This document shows, piece by piece, positions 44,011-53,202 of a DNA stretch of 64,000 nucleotides. Position 1 is the first letter of the stretch; every line of letters starts with the position of its first letter. Under the pieces are notes generated by a model. The model saw nothing but the letters and a program-made list of their open reading frames with translations. It was not told the origin of the DNA and did not search any database. A program made the translations under genes and the position numbers. Origin of the DNA: Nostoc sp. NMS8 (GTDB lineage: Bacteria > Cyanobacteriota > Cyanobacteriia > Cyanobacteriales > Nostocaceae); assembly GCF_017115045.1 (NCBI RefSeq), contig NZ_JABXKK010000099.1, positions 62,001 through 126,000 of the forward strand, written 5' to 3'.

Positions 44011-44991
44011 TCAAATCTTTAGTTTAGTCGCCTCCAGCAGCTTGACGCTGGCATAAATAGCATCAATATAAGGTGTGGGAATTTGAGTAAGTTTTCCCAA
44101 TTCTGCCACCGCGCCAACAATAGCGTCTATCTCCGTAGCGCGTCCAGCTTCAATATCTTGTAGCATTGAGGTTTTATGAGCGCCAACATTTTCTGCCCCA
44201 TTAATTCGCTGTTCTAAAGTGATGCCAAACTTTATACCCAAGTTTTCTGCGATCGCTTGAGTTTCAGTCATCATCTGCCGCGCTAGTTCACGAGTGAGGG
44301 GATAGCGACAAATATCCTCTAGAGTCGCACCAGTCAGGGCACTGATGGGATTAAAGGCCACATTTCCCCACAACTTGATCCAGATTTCCGTGCGAATTTG
44401 ATTGCGGATTGGTGCTTTGAATCCTGCCTGTTTTAAAGTCTGTGCTAATAATTGGATGCGTCCTGTTTTAGTACCGTCAATTTCACCAAGAGTAAAGCGA
44501 TCGCCTTCAATATGTTTAATTACACCTGGTTCAATTATCTCAGTTGCCGGGTAAACCACACAACCGATGGCACGTTCGGCACCGATACTAGCTTCAATAA
44601 TCCCATCTGGATCAACAGATTGAATTCGCGTACCTTCATACTCACCGCCATGCTGACGGAAGTACCACCAAGGAACACCATTTTGGGCTGTCACTACCAT
44701 TGTGTGAGAATTATAGAGTGCAGGTAGAAAAGGTGCGATCGCAGGTACACTATGAGCCTTCACAGTTAAAATTACTATATCCTGTGGCCCTGCTGACTGA
44801 ATATCGCTAGTTGCCAAAGTCGGAGTAGTAATTTGGCTAGAACCATCTGACATGAGCAACTTCAGCCCATTTTTTTGAATTGCCTCCAAATGAGAACCAC
44901 GCGCAATCAGCGTTACTGCTTCACCAGCTAGTGCCAGTTTTGCCCCTAAATATCCACCAATTGCACCCGCACCAACAATACAGATTTTCAT
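44011..44991 (-). CDS. panE: 2-dehydropantoate 2-reductase
   Basis: NADPH-dependent ketopantoate reductase for pantothenate and coenzyme A synthesis. 326 residues. The Rossmann motif VGAGAIGGYLGAKLA is at 5-19, the catalytic Lys in EIWIKLWGNVAFNPISALTG, and the Glu in the EIDAIVG helix. Cofactor-specificity and substrate are inferred from family; cyanobacteria often have several ApbA/PanE paralogs and not all are in vitamin synthesis. It is convergent with mrp, 14 bp apart. Confidence 0.85.
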   Translation of the reverse strand: MKICIVGAGAIGGYLGAKLALAGEAVTLIARGSHLEAIQKNGLKLLMSDGSSQITTPTLATSDIQSAGPQDIVILTVKAHSVPAIAPFLPALYNSHTMVVTAQNGVPWWYFRQHGGEYEGTRIQSVDPDGIIEASIGAERAIGCVVYPATEIIEPGVIKHIEGDRFTLGEIDGTKTGRIQLLAQTLKQAGFKAPIRNQIRTEIWIKLWGNVAFNPISALTGATLEDICRYPLTRELARQMMTETQAIAENLGIKFGITLEQRINGAENVGAHKTSMLQDIEAGRATEIDAIVGAVAELGKLTQIPTPYIDAIYASVKLLEATKLKI

Positions 44992-45041
44992 TTTGTCAAA
45001 AGCTTATGAGTCGTGGAAGACAGTATTCAGTTGCTTTTACC

Positions 45042-45911
45042 TCAAACAGCTATGCTTTGCAGCGCTGACAACAGGTCTTGATGAATAGATTTTGAGGCAG
45101 CTACGATCAATCCAGGCAGACTATAGTTTTGACAAGTATGCAGTGGTGGTAAAGTCGAACCGTCGAGAGTAGTCAAAATCCAGCCAGCCTCTTTCGCAAT
45201 AAAAGCGAGTGCAGCACTATCAATAAATTTGCCCGATTTGATGACTGCTCCACTCAAGTCGCCACTAAGAATACCATTAAGATTGGGAATCTGAATATCA
45301 CTAGAGTAATCGGTCGCTATATCGATTACTTTATATCGATCTTTTAGTAAATGAGCAATAGAATTCATTCCCCATCCCAACAAAATAGCAGGTTGAGCGG
45401 ATGTTATATGTAATGGGGCACAGGCTTCTAAGCTCATCTCTAACGTCCCTTTAAAAGCACCTTCACCTCGAAGGGCATAAAAATAAATGTTTTGGGCAGG
45501 AGAAATAGCAATTACTGCTTCAAAGTCATCCGAATTTAGAATACTGAGAATAATTTGGTAATTAGAATGTCCATCCATATAAAACTTCGTGCCATCAATC
45601 GGGTCGAGTGTGACTAAGTAATCACCTTCTGAACCGAGTTCGGTAGCCCGAAAATACTTGGTATTATTAGAAATTTCATATTCTTCACCATAAAAGCGAA
45701 TATCTGGGAAAGTGGCCAGTAATACTACTTCTATTAGATTTTGAATAGCCACATCTGCATCAGTAAGGGCGGCAGCAAAAAAGTTTTTTGCTTGTTCTTT
45801 AGCAGGAAGTGCAGCAATTTTTGGTTGCAGAAAATTGGCATAGGCTGCTGCTACTTTGAGATGGGGGAGTAAAGTCTCTAAAATTAATCGAGTAGTTGGT
45901 GTTGTGGACAT
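45042..45911 (-). CDS. Inositol monophosphatase-family phosphatase
   Basis: 289 residues of the metal-dependent, lithium-sensitive phosphatase superfamily. The metal ligands are recognisable: GEE (RFYGEEYEI), DPIDGTKFY and a late aspartate region (FIDSAALAFIAKEAG). Members hydrolyse inositol phosphates, fructose bisphosphate or 3'(2'),5'-bisphosphate nucleotides. The substrate cannot be set from sequence alone. It lies 50 bp upstream of panE on the same strand. Confidence 0.88.
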   Translation of the reverse strand: MSTTPTTRLILETLLPHLKVAAAYANFLQPKIAALPAKEQAKNFFAAALTDADVAIQNLIEVVLLATFPDIRFYGEEYEISNNTKYFRATELGSEGDYLVTLDPIDGTKFYMDGHSNYQIILSILNSDDFEAVIAISPAQNIYFYALRGEGAFKGTLEMSLEACAPLHITSAQPAILLGWGMNSIAHLLKDRYKVIDIATDYSSDIQIPNLNGILSGDLSGAVIKSGKFIDSAALAFIAKEAGWILTTLDGSTLPPLHTCQNYSLPGLIVAASKSIHQDLLSALQSIAV

Positions 45912-46114
45912 TGCAGCAAACTCCTTTTAGAAATAATCTATCGTTGGCAAGACGATAGAATTCTATATCTAGACAAAATTACGGTATCATTTGGATGTAA
46001 TGATACCATCGTTGCTGCTATATTACTCTAATCTGTATGTCTCAAAGAGCCTATAGAGACATAGCAATCTTTCTTGCAAATTTAAGGGTTTAAATTTCTA
46101 TCTGAAACTCTCTT

Positions 46115-46162
46115 CTCTACGAGACGCTGCGCGTAGGCGCGTAGCTTGCTTCCCTGTAGGGG
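46115..46162. repeat. GAGACGCTGCGCGTAGGCG repeat fragment
   Basis: A GC-rich tract including GCGTAGCTTGCTTCCCTGTA, shared (reverse orientation) with part of the 25794-25890 repeat. It abuts the end of the PEP-CTERM gene. Confidence 0.55.
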
Positions 46163-46185
46163 TTTTTCAATTATTATTGATGGTT

Positions 46186-46788
46186 TTAGGAAACTTTTTC
46201 GAGCTTCTTATGAGTTAATTTGAATAGCTTATGACGTTTGAGTACTGAAGATGTGCCCAGAGTGCCAAGGATGAATAAGCTAAAAATAGAAGTGGATTCA
46301 GGGATGGTGATGATGCTTGCAGAAAAACGAATGGGTAACTCACTATCTTCCAATCCCAAATTTTCAAAACCTGGTATGATTGGCGGCGCAGAAAAAACCT
46401 CTAAATAACCTGGTGTCGGCAAAAAACTCGCGAAAAATGGACTAGAGTAGTTTCCTCCCGAAGTGGAATACCCAAAACCATCCCCTGTTAACTGCTCAGT
46501 ATTAAGACTAATTAAATTATCAACATTAAAAGGTTCGTTTCCTGGTATTGGAGTTCCGGCAGGTTGCAGACCAGTAATTGTTTCACTATTTCGTGTACCA
46601 GTAATTCCAGATATCAGGTAAAAACCCAAATCGTTAGGGGTGTCATTAGTGGTCAGAGTACCGTTTGCTGCTATGCCAGTACCAGAATAATTCCAGTTCC
46701 AATTTAAAGCAGAGGCAGTTTGCATTTTCCCGAAAGCTAATCCAGATACGGTGGTGAGGGCTATAGCAGATAGAGCTAGATTTTTCAT
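46186..46788 (-). CDS. PEP-CTERM sorting-domain protein
   Basis: 200 residues. A signal peptide (MKNLALSAIALTTVSGLAFG) is followed by a Gly/Ser/Thr/Asn-rich beta domain. Near the C-terminus are the sorting elements: IPES (a variant of the usual VPEP), a hydrophobic helix SIFSLFILGTLGTSSVLKR and basic residues. Such proteins are processed by exosortase and exported to the surface or matrix. No exosortase gene is in the window. The variant PES could affect processing. The cargo function is unknown. Confidence 0.82.
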   Translation of the reverse strand: MKNLALSAIALTTVSGLAFGKMQTASALNWNWNYSGTGIAANGTLTTNDTPNDLGFYLISGITGTRNSETITGLQPAGTPIPGNEPFNVDNLISLNTEQLTGDGFGYSTSGGNYSSPFFASFLPTPGYLEVFSAPPIIPGFENLGLEDSELPIRFSASIITIPESTSIFSLFILGTLGTSSVLKRHKLFKLTHKKLEKVS

Positions 46789-46832
46789 GGAAGTCTTAGT
46801 GCGATCGCGGATCTTCTAGAATTTTCCCATGT

Positions 46833-47051
46833 ATTGTACGGAATCCTCAGAGACTAAAACTTATAGCTCTCTGCGACTGGCTACAAGTGCCACCGGGTGA
46901 TTTATTCGTGACGGATCATCAACCGCAGCAGCAACTAGATATTGGTGAAGAAATCATGATTTTGCTGTTGGGTGACAAACGGCTTGAGTCGGATACAGCT
47001 TATGCGCTAGCCCAAATCGTCAAAGCAACCTACCGTTATTTACTAGAGTGA
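46833..47051 (+). pseudogene. C-terminal remnant of an XRE-type regulator
   Basis: Translation from 46833 to the TGA at 47049-47051 gives RLKLIALCDWLQVPPGDLFV, a typical end of an XRE helix-turn-helix domain, then a helical C-terminal region ending TYRYLLE. There is no start codon or DNA-binding N-terminal half in frame. It is a remnant within the 601-bp gap between the PEP-CTERM and GlsB-type genes. Confidence 0.65.
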
Positions 47052-47389
47052 AGTTGTCCGTCGCCTCAATCACCTATCTAGCTTCCTTTACATTACTTTA
47101 GAGACAGTCTCTAAAAACTCAGCTTAATTCTTCTAGTAGAGGAGAGAGCTGATTAAAATGCCTATACTGCAATTACCAAGCAATAGTTTGATAAGCCCCT
47201 AGTTAAAGACCTACTAGGAGCTTTTTTTAATTGACTATTTACCTCAATTAGGTTACATATCCAAAAACTCCGTAACGATTAAACTATTCCTTATGGATAT
47301 TCATAATTAATTCTGATGATAGATTGAGCAAAAAATGGAAATAGTTAATATGTAGTTGTAAGTCAGAAACGTTTACCCAACTAATAACA

Positions 47390-47662
47390 ATGAATATTCT
47401 TGCTTGGATTGTTTTAGGTTTAATTGCTGGTGCGATCGCAAAAGCTATCTACCCTGGTCATCAAGGCGGTGGAATTCTCGGAACCATATTGTTAGGAATC
47501 ATCGGTGCTTTTGTTGGTGGTAGTTTAGGTGTATTCTTCAGTACGGGAACCTTATCTCTAGCAGCTCCTAGTCTCAGCATCCCAGGTATTGCAGTAGCAG
47601 TTCTTGGTGCAATTGTTGCAGTTTTCTTGTGGAACTTGTTAACCAACCGCAGTGCTGTATAA
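47390..47662 (+). CDS. GlsB/YeaQ/YmgE-family small membrane protein
   Basis: 90 residues with three hydrophobic segments. The motif AWIVLGLIAGAIAKAIYPG opens the protein, then GGGILGTILLGIIGAFVGG, and a C-terminal helix. This is the transglycosylase-associated protein family, often stress-induced. It has no catalytic residues. A bidirectional-looking terminator lies about 75 bp downstream. Confidence 0.93.
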   Translation: MNILAWIVLGLIAGAIAKAIYPGHQGGGILGTILLGIIGAFVGGSLGVFFSTGTLSLAAPSLSIPGIAVAVLGAIVAVFLWNLLTNRSAV

Positions 47663-47735
47663 ATATAAAATTGCGGACAATCAGCAACAAGCATTTAGCA
47701 AATTCATTTAATTATTTTTAACTGTGAATTAAATT

Positions 47736-47776
47736 AAAAAATAGCGCCACCTAATTATAGGTAGGCGTTATTTTTT
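47736..47776 (+). terminator. Intrinsic terminator after the GlsB-type gene
   Basis: A stem formed by AAAAATAGCGCC and GGCGTTATTTTTT (with one G-U pair) has a T-run on the plus side and an A-run on the other, so it could serve both strands. Confidence 0.7.
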
Positions 47777-47892
47777 GTTTTTCTCCCTCTCTACACCCTC
47801 ATCCTAAAAGTAATTTTTGTTTCTGCACAGGTATTCCTAAAAATTTTATCGAAAGATTAGCGAGCGCTAAGTAGATAATTTTCTTAAAAGTA

Positions 47893-49059
47893 TTAATTAG
47901 CTCTAAGCACACTTATGCCAGCTTTTCTTTCAATGTAATCTGCTAAGTTGATAAAATCTTCACGTGGGTAGCATCTTCCGCCAACCAGATCAAACGCTAA
48001 TCTACTGGCAGGATTTTCTGGGTTCTCGAGTATATGTATACCCCAATAATAAAGTAAATCGCTAGTCCGAATACAAACTTCTTCTGGATCTATACAATGA
48101 AATTTATTATCTCTTTTGCTAATTTCTTTATAAGCATTAGAATAGACTTCTTTTAAAAGCCTTAAACGCTTAATGCCAGGATCTTTAAAATTGTTAACTA
48201 GCACAAACAAATGAGCTTCATTATTAATTTCACGTATCTCTCTAACAGTTGATTGAATAACTTTACCATGCTTGCTTATTCCTAGTGGATTGAAGGTTGT
48301 TGGAATAATACAATAATCTAATCGCTTAACTAGCTCTGGGGGATTACGCTCTAGTGCTGGTGAGCAATCGCAAATTACTATTTGACAGTCACGAGCAGCA
48401 TCTTCATCCCAATCATTTCCATCAAACACTTGAATAGTTGTACCTACCCCTTTAGGATTGGGAACAAAAACACCATCACCTACTAATTTTTGCAGATTTT
48501 GTTCTGGGTCTAAGTCCACAAGTGCCACATTAAACCCTTGCAATGCTAATGCTCCCGCTAAATGCCCTGCTACAGTTGTTTTTCCTACTCCGCCTTTACA
48601 GGTAAAAACTCCAAAATAAACTTTTTTTGGTTTAGTTTCTTCATGAGGTTCAGGATTATCTCTGCCACCAATGACGGAATCACCATCAATCCCAACCAGC
48701 TTATTTTCATGGGCAATACCACAGCGAATTTTAGTATCTTTACCCCAGGTTCTCATTAATGCCAATGCTGGGCCGCTAAATCCTTTTGTGGTTATGAACC
48801 AACCAAAATTAAATTTTTTGCCTTCGTCAGAATCTAAAAAATCAGCAAATTTTAAAAGCTGCGGCGCTGCTACATTACTTTTTAGCCATTTAACCTGAAC
48901 AGCACCAATTATATTTCCTTTTTTGACCACTAAATCATAGCCAGGTTGATTGGTCTTTGCAGTTTCAACTGTCCAATCTGCTTTATGAATCAGTTTTGCT
49001 ACATGCTGCTCAAAGTGGGTAAAATCCTGGATGAACTGTGGCTCTAATAGTGATGACAT
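47893..49059 (-). CDS. Mrr-like nuclease domain fused to ParA-type ATPase
   Basis: 388 residues from the ATG at 49059; a longer frame to 49161 would add 34 residues with an unlikely sequence. Residues about 10-130 match the Mrr-like restriction endonuclease fold: Glu17 in FEQHV, Asp42 in PGYDLVV, and Q55-V-K57 in GAVQVKW, the E-D-QxK set. Residues about 146-388 are a ParA/MinD-type ATPase with deviant Walker A TCKGGVGKT (Lys155 and Lys160), Walker A' VALVDLDPEQN and Walker B IVICDCSPAL. No ParB, Mrr partner or methylase lies nearby. I infer a DNA-directed defense or plasmid-control protein. Confidence 0.88.
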   Translation of the reverse strand: MSSLLEPQFIQDFTHFEQHVAKLIHKADWTVETAKTNQPGYDLVVKKGNIIGAVQVKWLKSNVAAPQLLKFADFLDSDEGKKFNFGWFITTKGFSGPALALMRTWGKDTKIRCGIAHENKLVGIDGDSVIGGRDNPEPHEETKPKKVYFGVFTCKGGVGKTTVAGHLAGALALQGFNVALVDLDPEQNLQKLVGDGVFVPNPKGVGTTIQVFDGNDWDEDAARDCQIVICDCSPALERNPPELVKRLDYCIIPTTFNPLGISKHGKVIQSTVREIREINNEAHLFVLVNNFKDPGIKRLRLLKEVYSNAYKEISKRDNKFHCIDPEEVCIRTSDLLYYWGIHILENPENPASRLAFDLVGGRCYPREDFINLADYIERKAGISVLRAN

Positions 49060-49391
49060 AAACAGCTTTAAGTGTTTTTGCTCAATCTGGTAGTGTGTAA
49101 TACAGTATACTATACAAAAACAAACTCTAACCCTAGAGTTGATTGATATACGTAATATCAATTATTTTTATTCATAATCTCAGGGTTGAATCCATATACC
49201 CTCTCTGTCAAAGAAAGATAGTGTACTCGACATAAATTGACAGCAAAGTTACGTCTGATTTGAGTAAGTATAAATACGCTAGAACCTAGAGCTTTCATAA
49301 AATTTTCAATAAGTTGCATTGGTCGCTGCACACAAACCGACAATGTTTAGTTAAGCTGTAAGCGCTATGATTGAAGTTTATTAAACGTCTT

Positions 49392-50222
49392 ATGCACTGG
49401 TTGTTATCTGGGCCGTTGAGTACAGAGGAATTAACGGTTAACATTGCAGGGTTGCCTGCATCGTTACAGGGTAAGAAGGTAGTGCAATTGTCAGATTTTC
49501 ACTACGATGGTTTGCGGCTGTCGGAGGATATGCTAGAAAAAGCGATCGCAGTTACTAACGAAGTTGAACCAGATTTAATTTTATTAACTGGTGACTACGT
49601 AACTGACGATCCGACACCGATTTATCAACTGATACTTCGACTCAAACATCTGCAAAGTCGCAATGGTATCTATGCTATTCTTGGCAATCACGATATATAT
49701 CACAAACAAGCCCAAGCAGAAGTTACAAAAGCCCTTACTAGCATTGGCATTCACGTCCTTTGGAACGAAATTGCCTATCCACTAGGAAAAGAATTGCCAC
49801 TCGTTGGACTGGCAGATAGTTGGTCACGGGAATTTCACCCCGCACCAGTTATGAACCAGCTAAATCCCGACACACCCTGCATCGTTTTATCCCACAACCC
49901 AGATACGGCAGAGATATTACAAGCATGGCGAGTCGATTTACAATTATCTGGACATACTCACGGCGGTCAAATCGTGATTCCTGGTATTGGCCCTGCGGCG
50001 TTACTTTACGAAAAGCTTGCAAAAAAAATACCCAGAAAAATCCGGCGTTTAATGCCATTTTTGGAAGTAAATGTTTCTGTAGTCAACCATTGGGAATGGG
50101 CGCAAGGTTTCCATCGGCTAGGAAAAAATCAGCTATATGTCAATCGTGGTTTGGGAACTTACCTCCCAGGACGCTTATTTTGCCGCCCAGAAGTTACTAT
50201 AATCACCCTACAAGGTGAGTAG
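49392..50222 (+). CDS. Metallophosphoesterase (YkuE-like), copy 1
   Basis: 276 residues from the ATG at 49392 (MHWLLSG), chosen because the paralog downstream begins the same way; a TTG at 49371 would add seven residues. All calcineurin-like metal motifs are present: LSDFHYDG, LTGDYVTDD, GNHD, LSHNPDT and SGHTHGG. The family hydrolyses phosphoesters; many bacterial relatives are membrane-near or act on lipid-linked substrates. The next gene is a close duplicate. An AAGCTGTAAGCGCT box lies 26 bp upstream in both copies. Confidence 0.93.
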   Translation: MHWLLSGPLSTEELTVNIAGLPASLQGKKVVQLSDFHYDGLRLSEDMLEKAIAVTNEVEPDLILLTGDYVTDDPTPIYQLILRLKHLQSRNGIYAILGNHDIYHKQAQAEVTKALTSIGIHVLWNEIAYPLGKELPLVGLADSWSREFHPAPVMNQLNPDTPCIVLSHNPDTAEILQAWRVDLQLSGHTHGGQIVIPGIGPAALLYEKLAKKIPRKIRRLMPFLEVNVSVVNHWEWAQGFHRLGKNQLYVNRGLGTYLPGRLFCRPEVTIITLQGE

Positions 50223-50417
50223 GTAATTCAAAATTCAAAATAAAAGAACGCAATCGCAGCAGGTATTCTAGGCTAATAATACTTAGTTTGATTGCATATT
50301 TTGAATCAATGAATCAATTGTATCTGGAATAGATGACATAAATTATTGCATTTTATCAAGTTACATTTTGATTTTTGGTAAGCTGTAAGCGCTGGTATGA
50401 GGAGTATCGGTTGACTT

Positions 50418-51251
50418 ATGCATTGGTTATTTACAGGACATTTAAGAGTAGATAAAATAACGGTTAAGATTGCAGAACTTCCAGCATCTTTACAAGGTAC
50501 AACGTTAGTACAGTTGTCAGATTTTCACTATGATGGTTTGCGACTGTCGGAAGATATGTTAGAAAAAGCGATCGCACTTACTAACGAAGCTGAACCAGAT
50601 TTAATTTTATTAACTGGTGACTACGTAACTGACGATCCCGCACCAATTCACCAACTGGTGCTTCGACTCAAACATTTGCAAAGTCGCTGTGGTATTTACG
50701 CCGTACTTGGGAACCACGATATCTATTACAGCCACTCCAAAGTAGAAGTTACACAGGCGTTAACTAGTATTGGGGTGCATGTACTTTGGAATGAAATTGC
50801 CTATCCACTAGGAAAAGAATTACCATTCGTCGGACTGGCTGATTATTGGTCACGGGAATTTTACCCCGCACCAGTCATGAATCAACTAGATTCTGTGACA
50901 CCACGCATCGTTTTATCTCATAACCCAGATACAGCTAAGATATTGCAACAATGGCGCGTAGATTTGCAACTATCTGGTCATACCCACGGTGGTCACATCG
51001 TAATTCCGGGTATTGGCCCTCTAGTATTTTATTACAAAAAGCTACTTAAACAAATTCCTAAAAAATTGCGGCGTTGGATAACATTTTTTCTGGGAGACTG
51101 TTCTAAAGTAGTGCGATATTGGGAGTGGGCGCAAGGGTTTCACAAGGTAGAAGAAAATCAACTATATGTCAATCGTGGTTTAGGAACTTACCGCCCAGGA
51201 CGTTTATTTTGTCCGCCAGAAGTGACTGTAATTACCTTAATTAGTGATTAG
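50418..51251 (+). CDS. Metallophosphoesterase (YkuE-like), copy 2
   Basis: 277 residues from the ATG (MHWLFTG). Sequence and motif order match the previous gene nearly along the full length (LSDFHYDG, LTGDYVTDD, GNHD, SGHTHGG), with most differences in the last quarter (KKLLKQIPKKLRRW). It is a tandem duplicate. The upstream AAGCTGTAAGCGCT box is retained at 50380-50393, but the intergenic DNA is otherwise different. The copies may have diverged in substrate. Confidence 0.93.
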   Translation: MHWLFTGHLRVDKITVKIAELPASLQGTTLVQLSDFHYDGLRLSEDMLEKAIALTNEAEPDLILLTGDYVTDDPAPIHQLVLRLKHLQSRCGIYAVLGNHDIYYSHSKVEVTQALTSIGVHVLWNEIAYPLGKELPFVGLADYWSREFYPAPVMNQLDSVTPRIVLSHNPDTAKILQQWRVDLQLSGHTHGGHIVIPGIGPLVFYYKKLLKQIPKKLRRWITFFLGDCSKVVRYWEWAQGFHKVEENQLYVNRGLGTYRPGRLFCPPEVTVITLISD

Positions 51252-51292
51252 TTATTGGTCATTGGTCATTAGTCATTAGTCATTAGTTATTG
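51252..51292. repeat. Tandem TCATTAG/TCATTGG STRR
   Basis: About five short units of GTCATTAGT or GTCATTGG type follow the copy-2 stop codon directly. The stretch 51422-51874 also holds a GATGTCTACGACGGGCTATG repeat segment but no gene. Confidence 0.65.
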
Positions 51293-51366
51293 GTCTAAAT
51301 AAATTACTAATGACAAAGGACAGCCTTTGCTGGTCAGAGTCCAATTTAAATGCATAACACTCAAAG

Positions 51367-51421
51367 CAGAAACCGCCTGAAGCTACGATAGATAAATGTC
51401 AGCAGCTTGGGGCGGTTTCTT
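51367..51421 (+). other. Inverted repeat with internal stem, terminator-like
   Basis: AGAAACCGCC (51367-51376) pairs with GGCGGTTTCT (51410-51419); inside, GAAGCT pairs with AGCTTG. The long loop and weak T-run make it either a terminator of the phosphoesterase pair or a structured RNA. Confidence 0.4.
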
Positions 51422-51874
51422 GAAGATTGGAGAATTCAGGAGTAACTAATTTAAAATTTGGTGGACAGTATTCGCAATCGCTAAACTCAGAATTGCACAT
51501 CCTAACATTTCAACTAGGCAGGCATTTTCTGGCAGTGCGTTTTAAAACCTCCAAAACAATTCATTGAACTTAAGGCAAAATACATTCAATGGATGCCACA
51601 ACTTCGGAGCGATGTCTACGACGGGCTATGCCTACGCGAGAACATTAGAACAGGAGGCACAGGCTCTAACTTGAAAGTTTTGTTTAACTTTTAACCTGTT
51701 TGTACCTTGGTCTTAATCTAGCATTGTGTTTGTTTAGCTACAACACACATTTACTAAACTTGATTACCATTAATTTATCGCAATAATTCCGAAATATTGG
51801 TTAAGAATTATCCCACTTGTTATGTATTGGCATGAATACCGACATTATCAAGTGGGCTAAAAGTTCAGAAACCG

Positions 51875-52627
51875 TTATTGACCAGAACTACCTGTAGTCG
51901 CATTACCTGCGGTAGAAGAATCGCTATTAGATTTACTGTTTGATTGGTCTACTCCTTGAGGTGGAGTGGTTTTAGAGCTATCACTCTTTGTACCTGAACT
52001 ATCGTTCTGTGAAGCCGGAGTATTAGTAGTTGGACTCGTCGCCGGACTTTGTGCCGCTTTCGGGGTTGACTGAGTTACAGAAGGTGCTTTTTCTGCCGCA
52101 GGCTGTTGGGGTGGAATAGTAATGTTAATATTCGGTTGGCGAGGTGCAGATGGAGGCACAGCCTGCTGTTGTGGAACAGGAACAGGAACAGCAACAGGTA
52201 CAGGTACTTCCCTAGTTCTTTCAATTATCGTCGTTGGTGGTTGAGGAGATGCACTGGGCGTTGGATTACTCTTACTCGGTACAGGAACCACTACCGGCAC
52301 AGCATTGTTAACCGCAGCATTATTCTGCTGGTTGAAGTACCAAACCCCACCTATAACCAAACCAAGCACGGAAGTAATGATAATACCCAACAGCAAACCA
52401 CCACTAGCATTGTTTTCATCACGCTGGGCTAAATCTGCTTGCTGATTGCTACGCTCAACATTTCGACCATGTACGTAACCGTTAGTGTAAGAGTTGGGAT
52501 TAGTTGTATTGTTCTTAACTGTTTCAGTGGTTTGTGTGAAATTGGTCTGAGTATTGCCATTAATATCAGTGTAAGATTCTTGCCTAACTTCACTGTTTTT
52601 GCTTTCGCTTTCATTGGGAATAGACAT
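51875..52627 (-). CDS. Pro/Ser-rich membrane-anchored protein
   Basis: 250 residues from the ATG at 52627, which has AGGAG about 8 nt upstream; an in-frame GTG at 52636 touches the AGGAG and is rejected. The N-terminal 75 residues are polar and rich in Asn, Gln and Thr. One transmembrane helix follows (GGLLLGIIITSVLGLVIGG, about 76-95), then a long disordered tail with PVPVAVPVPVPQQQ repeats and Ser/Asn/Thr stretches. It is probably a single-span protein with an extracytoplasmic linker. No family is recognised. Confidence 0.8.
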   Translation of the reverse strand: MSIPNESESKNSEVRQESYTDINGNTQTNFTQTTETVKNNTTNPNSYTNGYVHGRNVERSNQQADLAQRDENNASGGLLLGIIITSVLGLVIGGVWYFNQQNNAAVNNAVPVVVPVPSKSNPTPSASPQPPTTIIERTREVPVPVAVPVPVPQQQAVPPSAPRQPNINITIPPQQPAAEKAPSVTQSTPKAAQSPATSPTTNTPASQNDSSGTKSDSSKTTPPQGVDQSNSKSNSDSSTAGNATTGSSGQ

Positions 52628-52916
52628 TGATTTCACTCCTCAAATAGGATATTGACAAACTAAAGCTTTCTAAAAACAAGAGGTTTTAATGAATTGAAAA
52701 TATATGTTGCTGATAAATATTGAGTTTTATTTGCTACTCAACTGTTGGTAATCTCAGAATAACCTCTGTCCTGAAACAAGTGGCTCTATCTCCAGAGAGT
52801 TAATACTCAATCAAGAGAAAGAGTATCCCAAAGATGGATGTTATTAAACTGTCAATTAATGGATTGCTCAAAAAATCTAGCAATTTGCTTCAATTCTCTA
52901 AATTTTTAATTTGTTG

Positions 52917-53120
52917 TTAGATATCGCATCGCCAAAGCTTGATGGTCATGTCTCGGCTAACCAAAGTTTTGCTATCAGGGCTGAAAGCGACAGAGTTAAC
53001 CCAATCGGAATGGTCATTCAAAGTGTAAAGTTCTTGTCCAGTGCTAACGTGCCACAGCTTTACAGTATGATCTGCACTACCACTAACAAGATGCTGACCA
53101 TCTGAGCTAAAAGCGATCGC
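52917..53120 (-). pseudogene. WD40-repeat remnant
   Basis: Reading the minus strand gives AIAFSSDGQHLVSGSADHTV, then KLWHVSTGQELYTLNDHSDW and VNSVAFSPDSK before ending in TIKLWRCDI and a stop. This covers about one and a half WD40 blades with the GH-like and WD motifs. There is no start codon, and an in-frame stop precedes it, so it is a truncated relic of a larger WD40 gene. The blade LVSRDMTIKLW lacks one residue. Confidence 0.8.
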
Positions 53121-53202
53121 TCATACTATGAAATCAGCAGCAAATCTAACTATATTTAGTATTATCGAGTATAAATATTAACTAACTCCAGGCATAGTGC
53201 TG

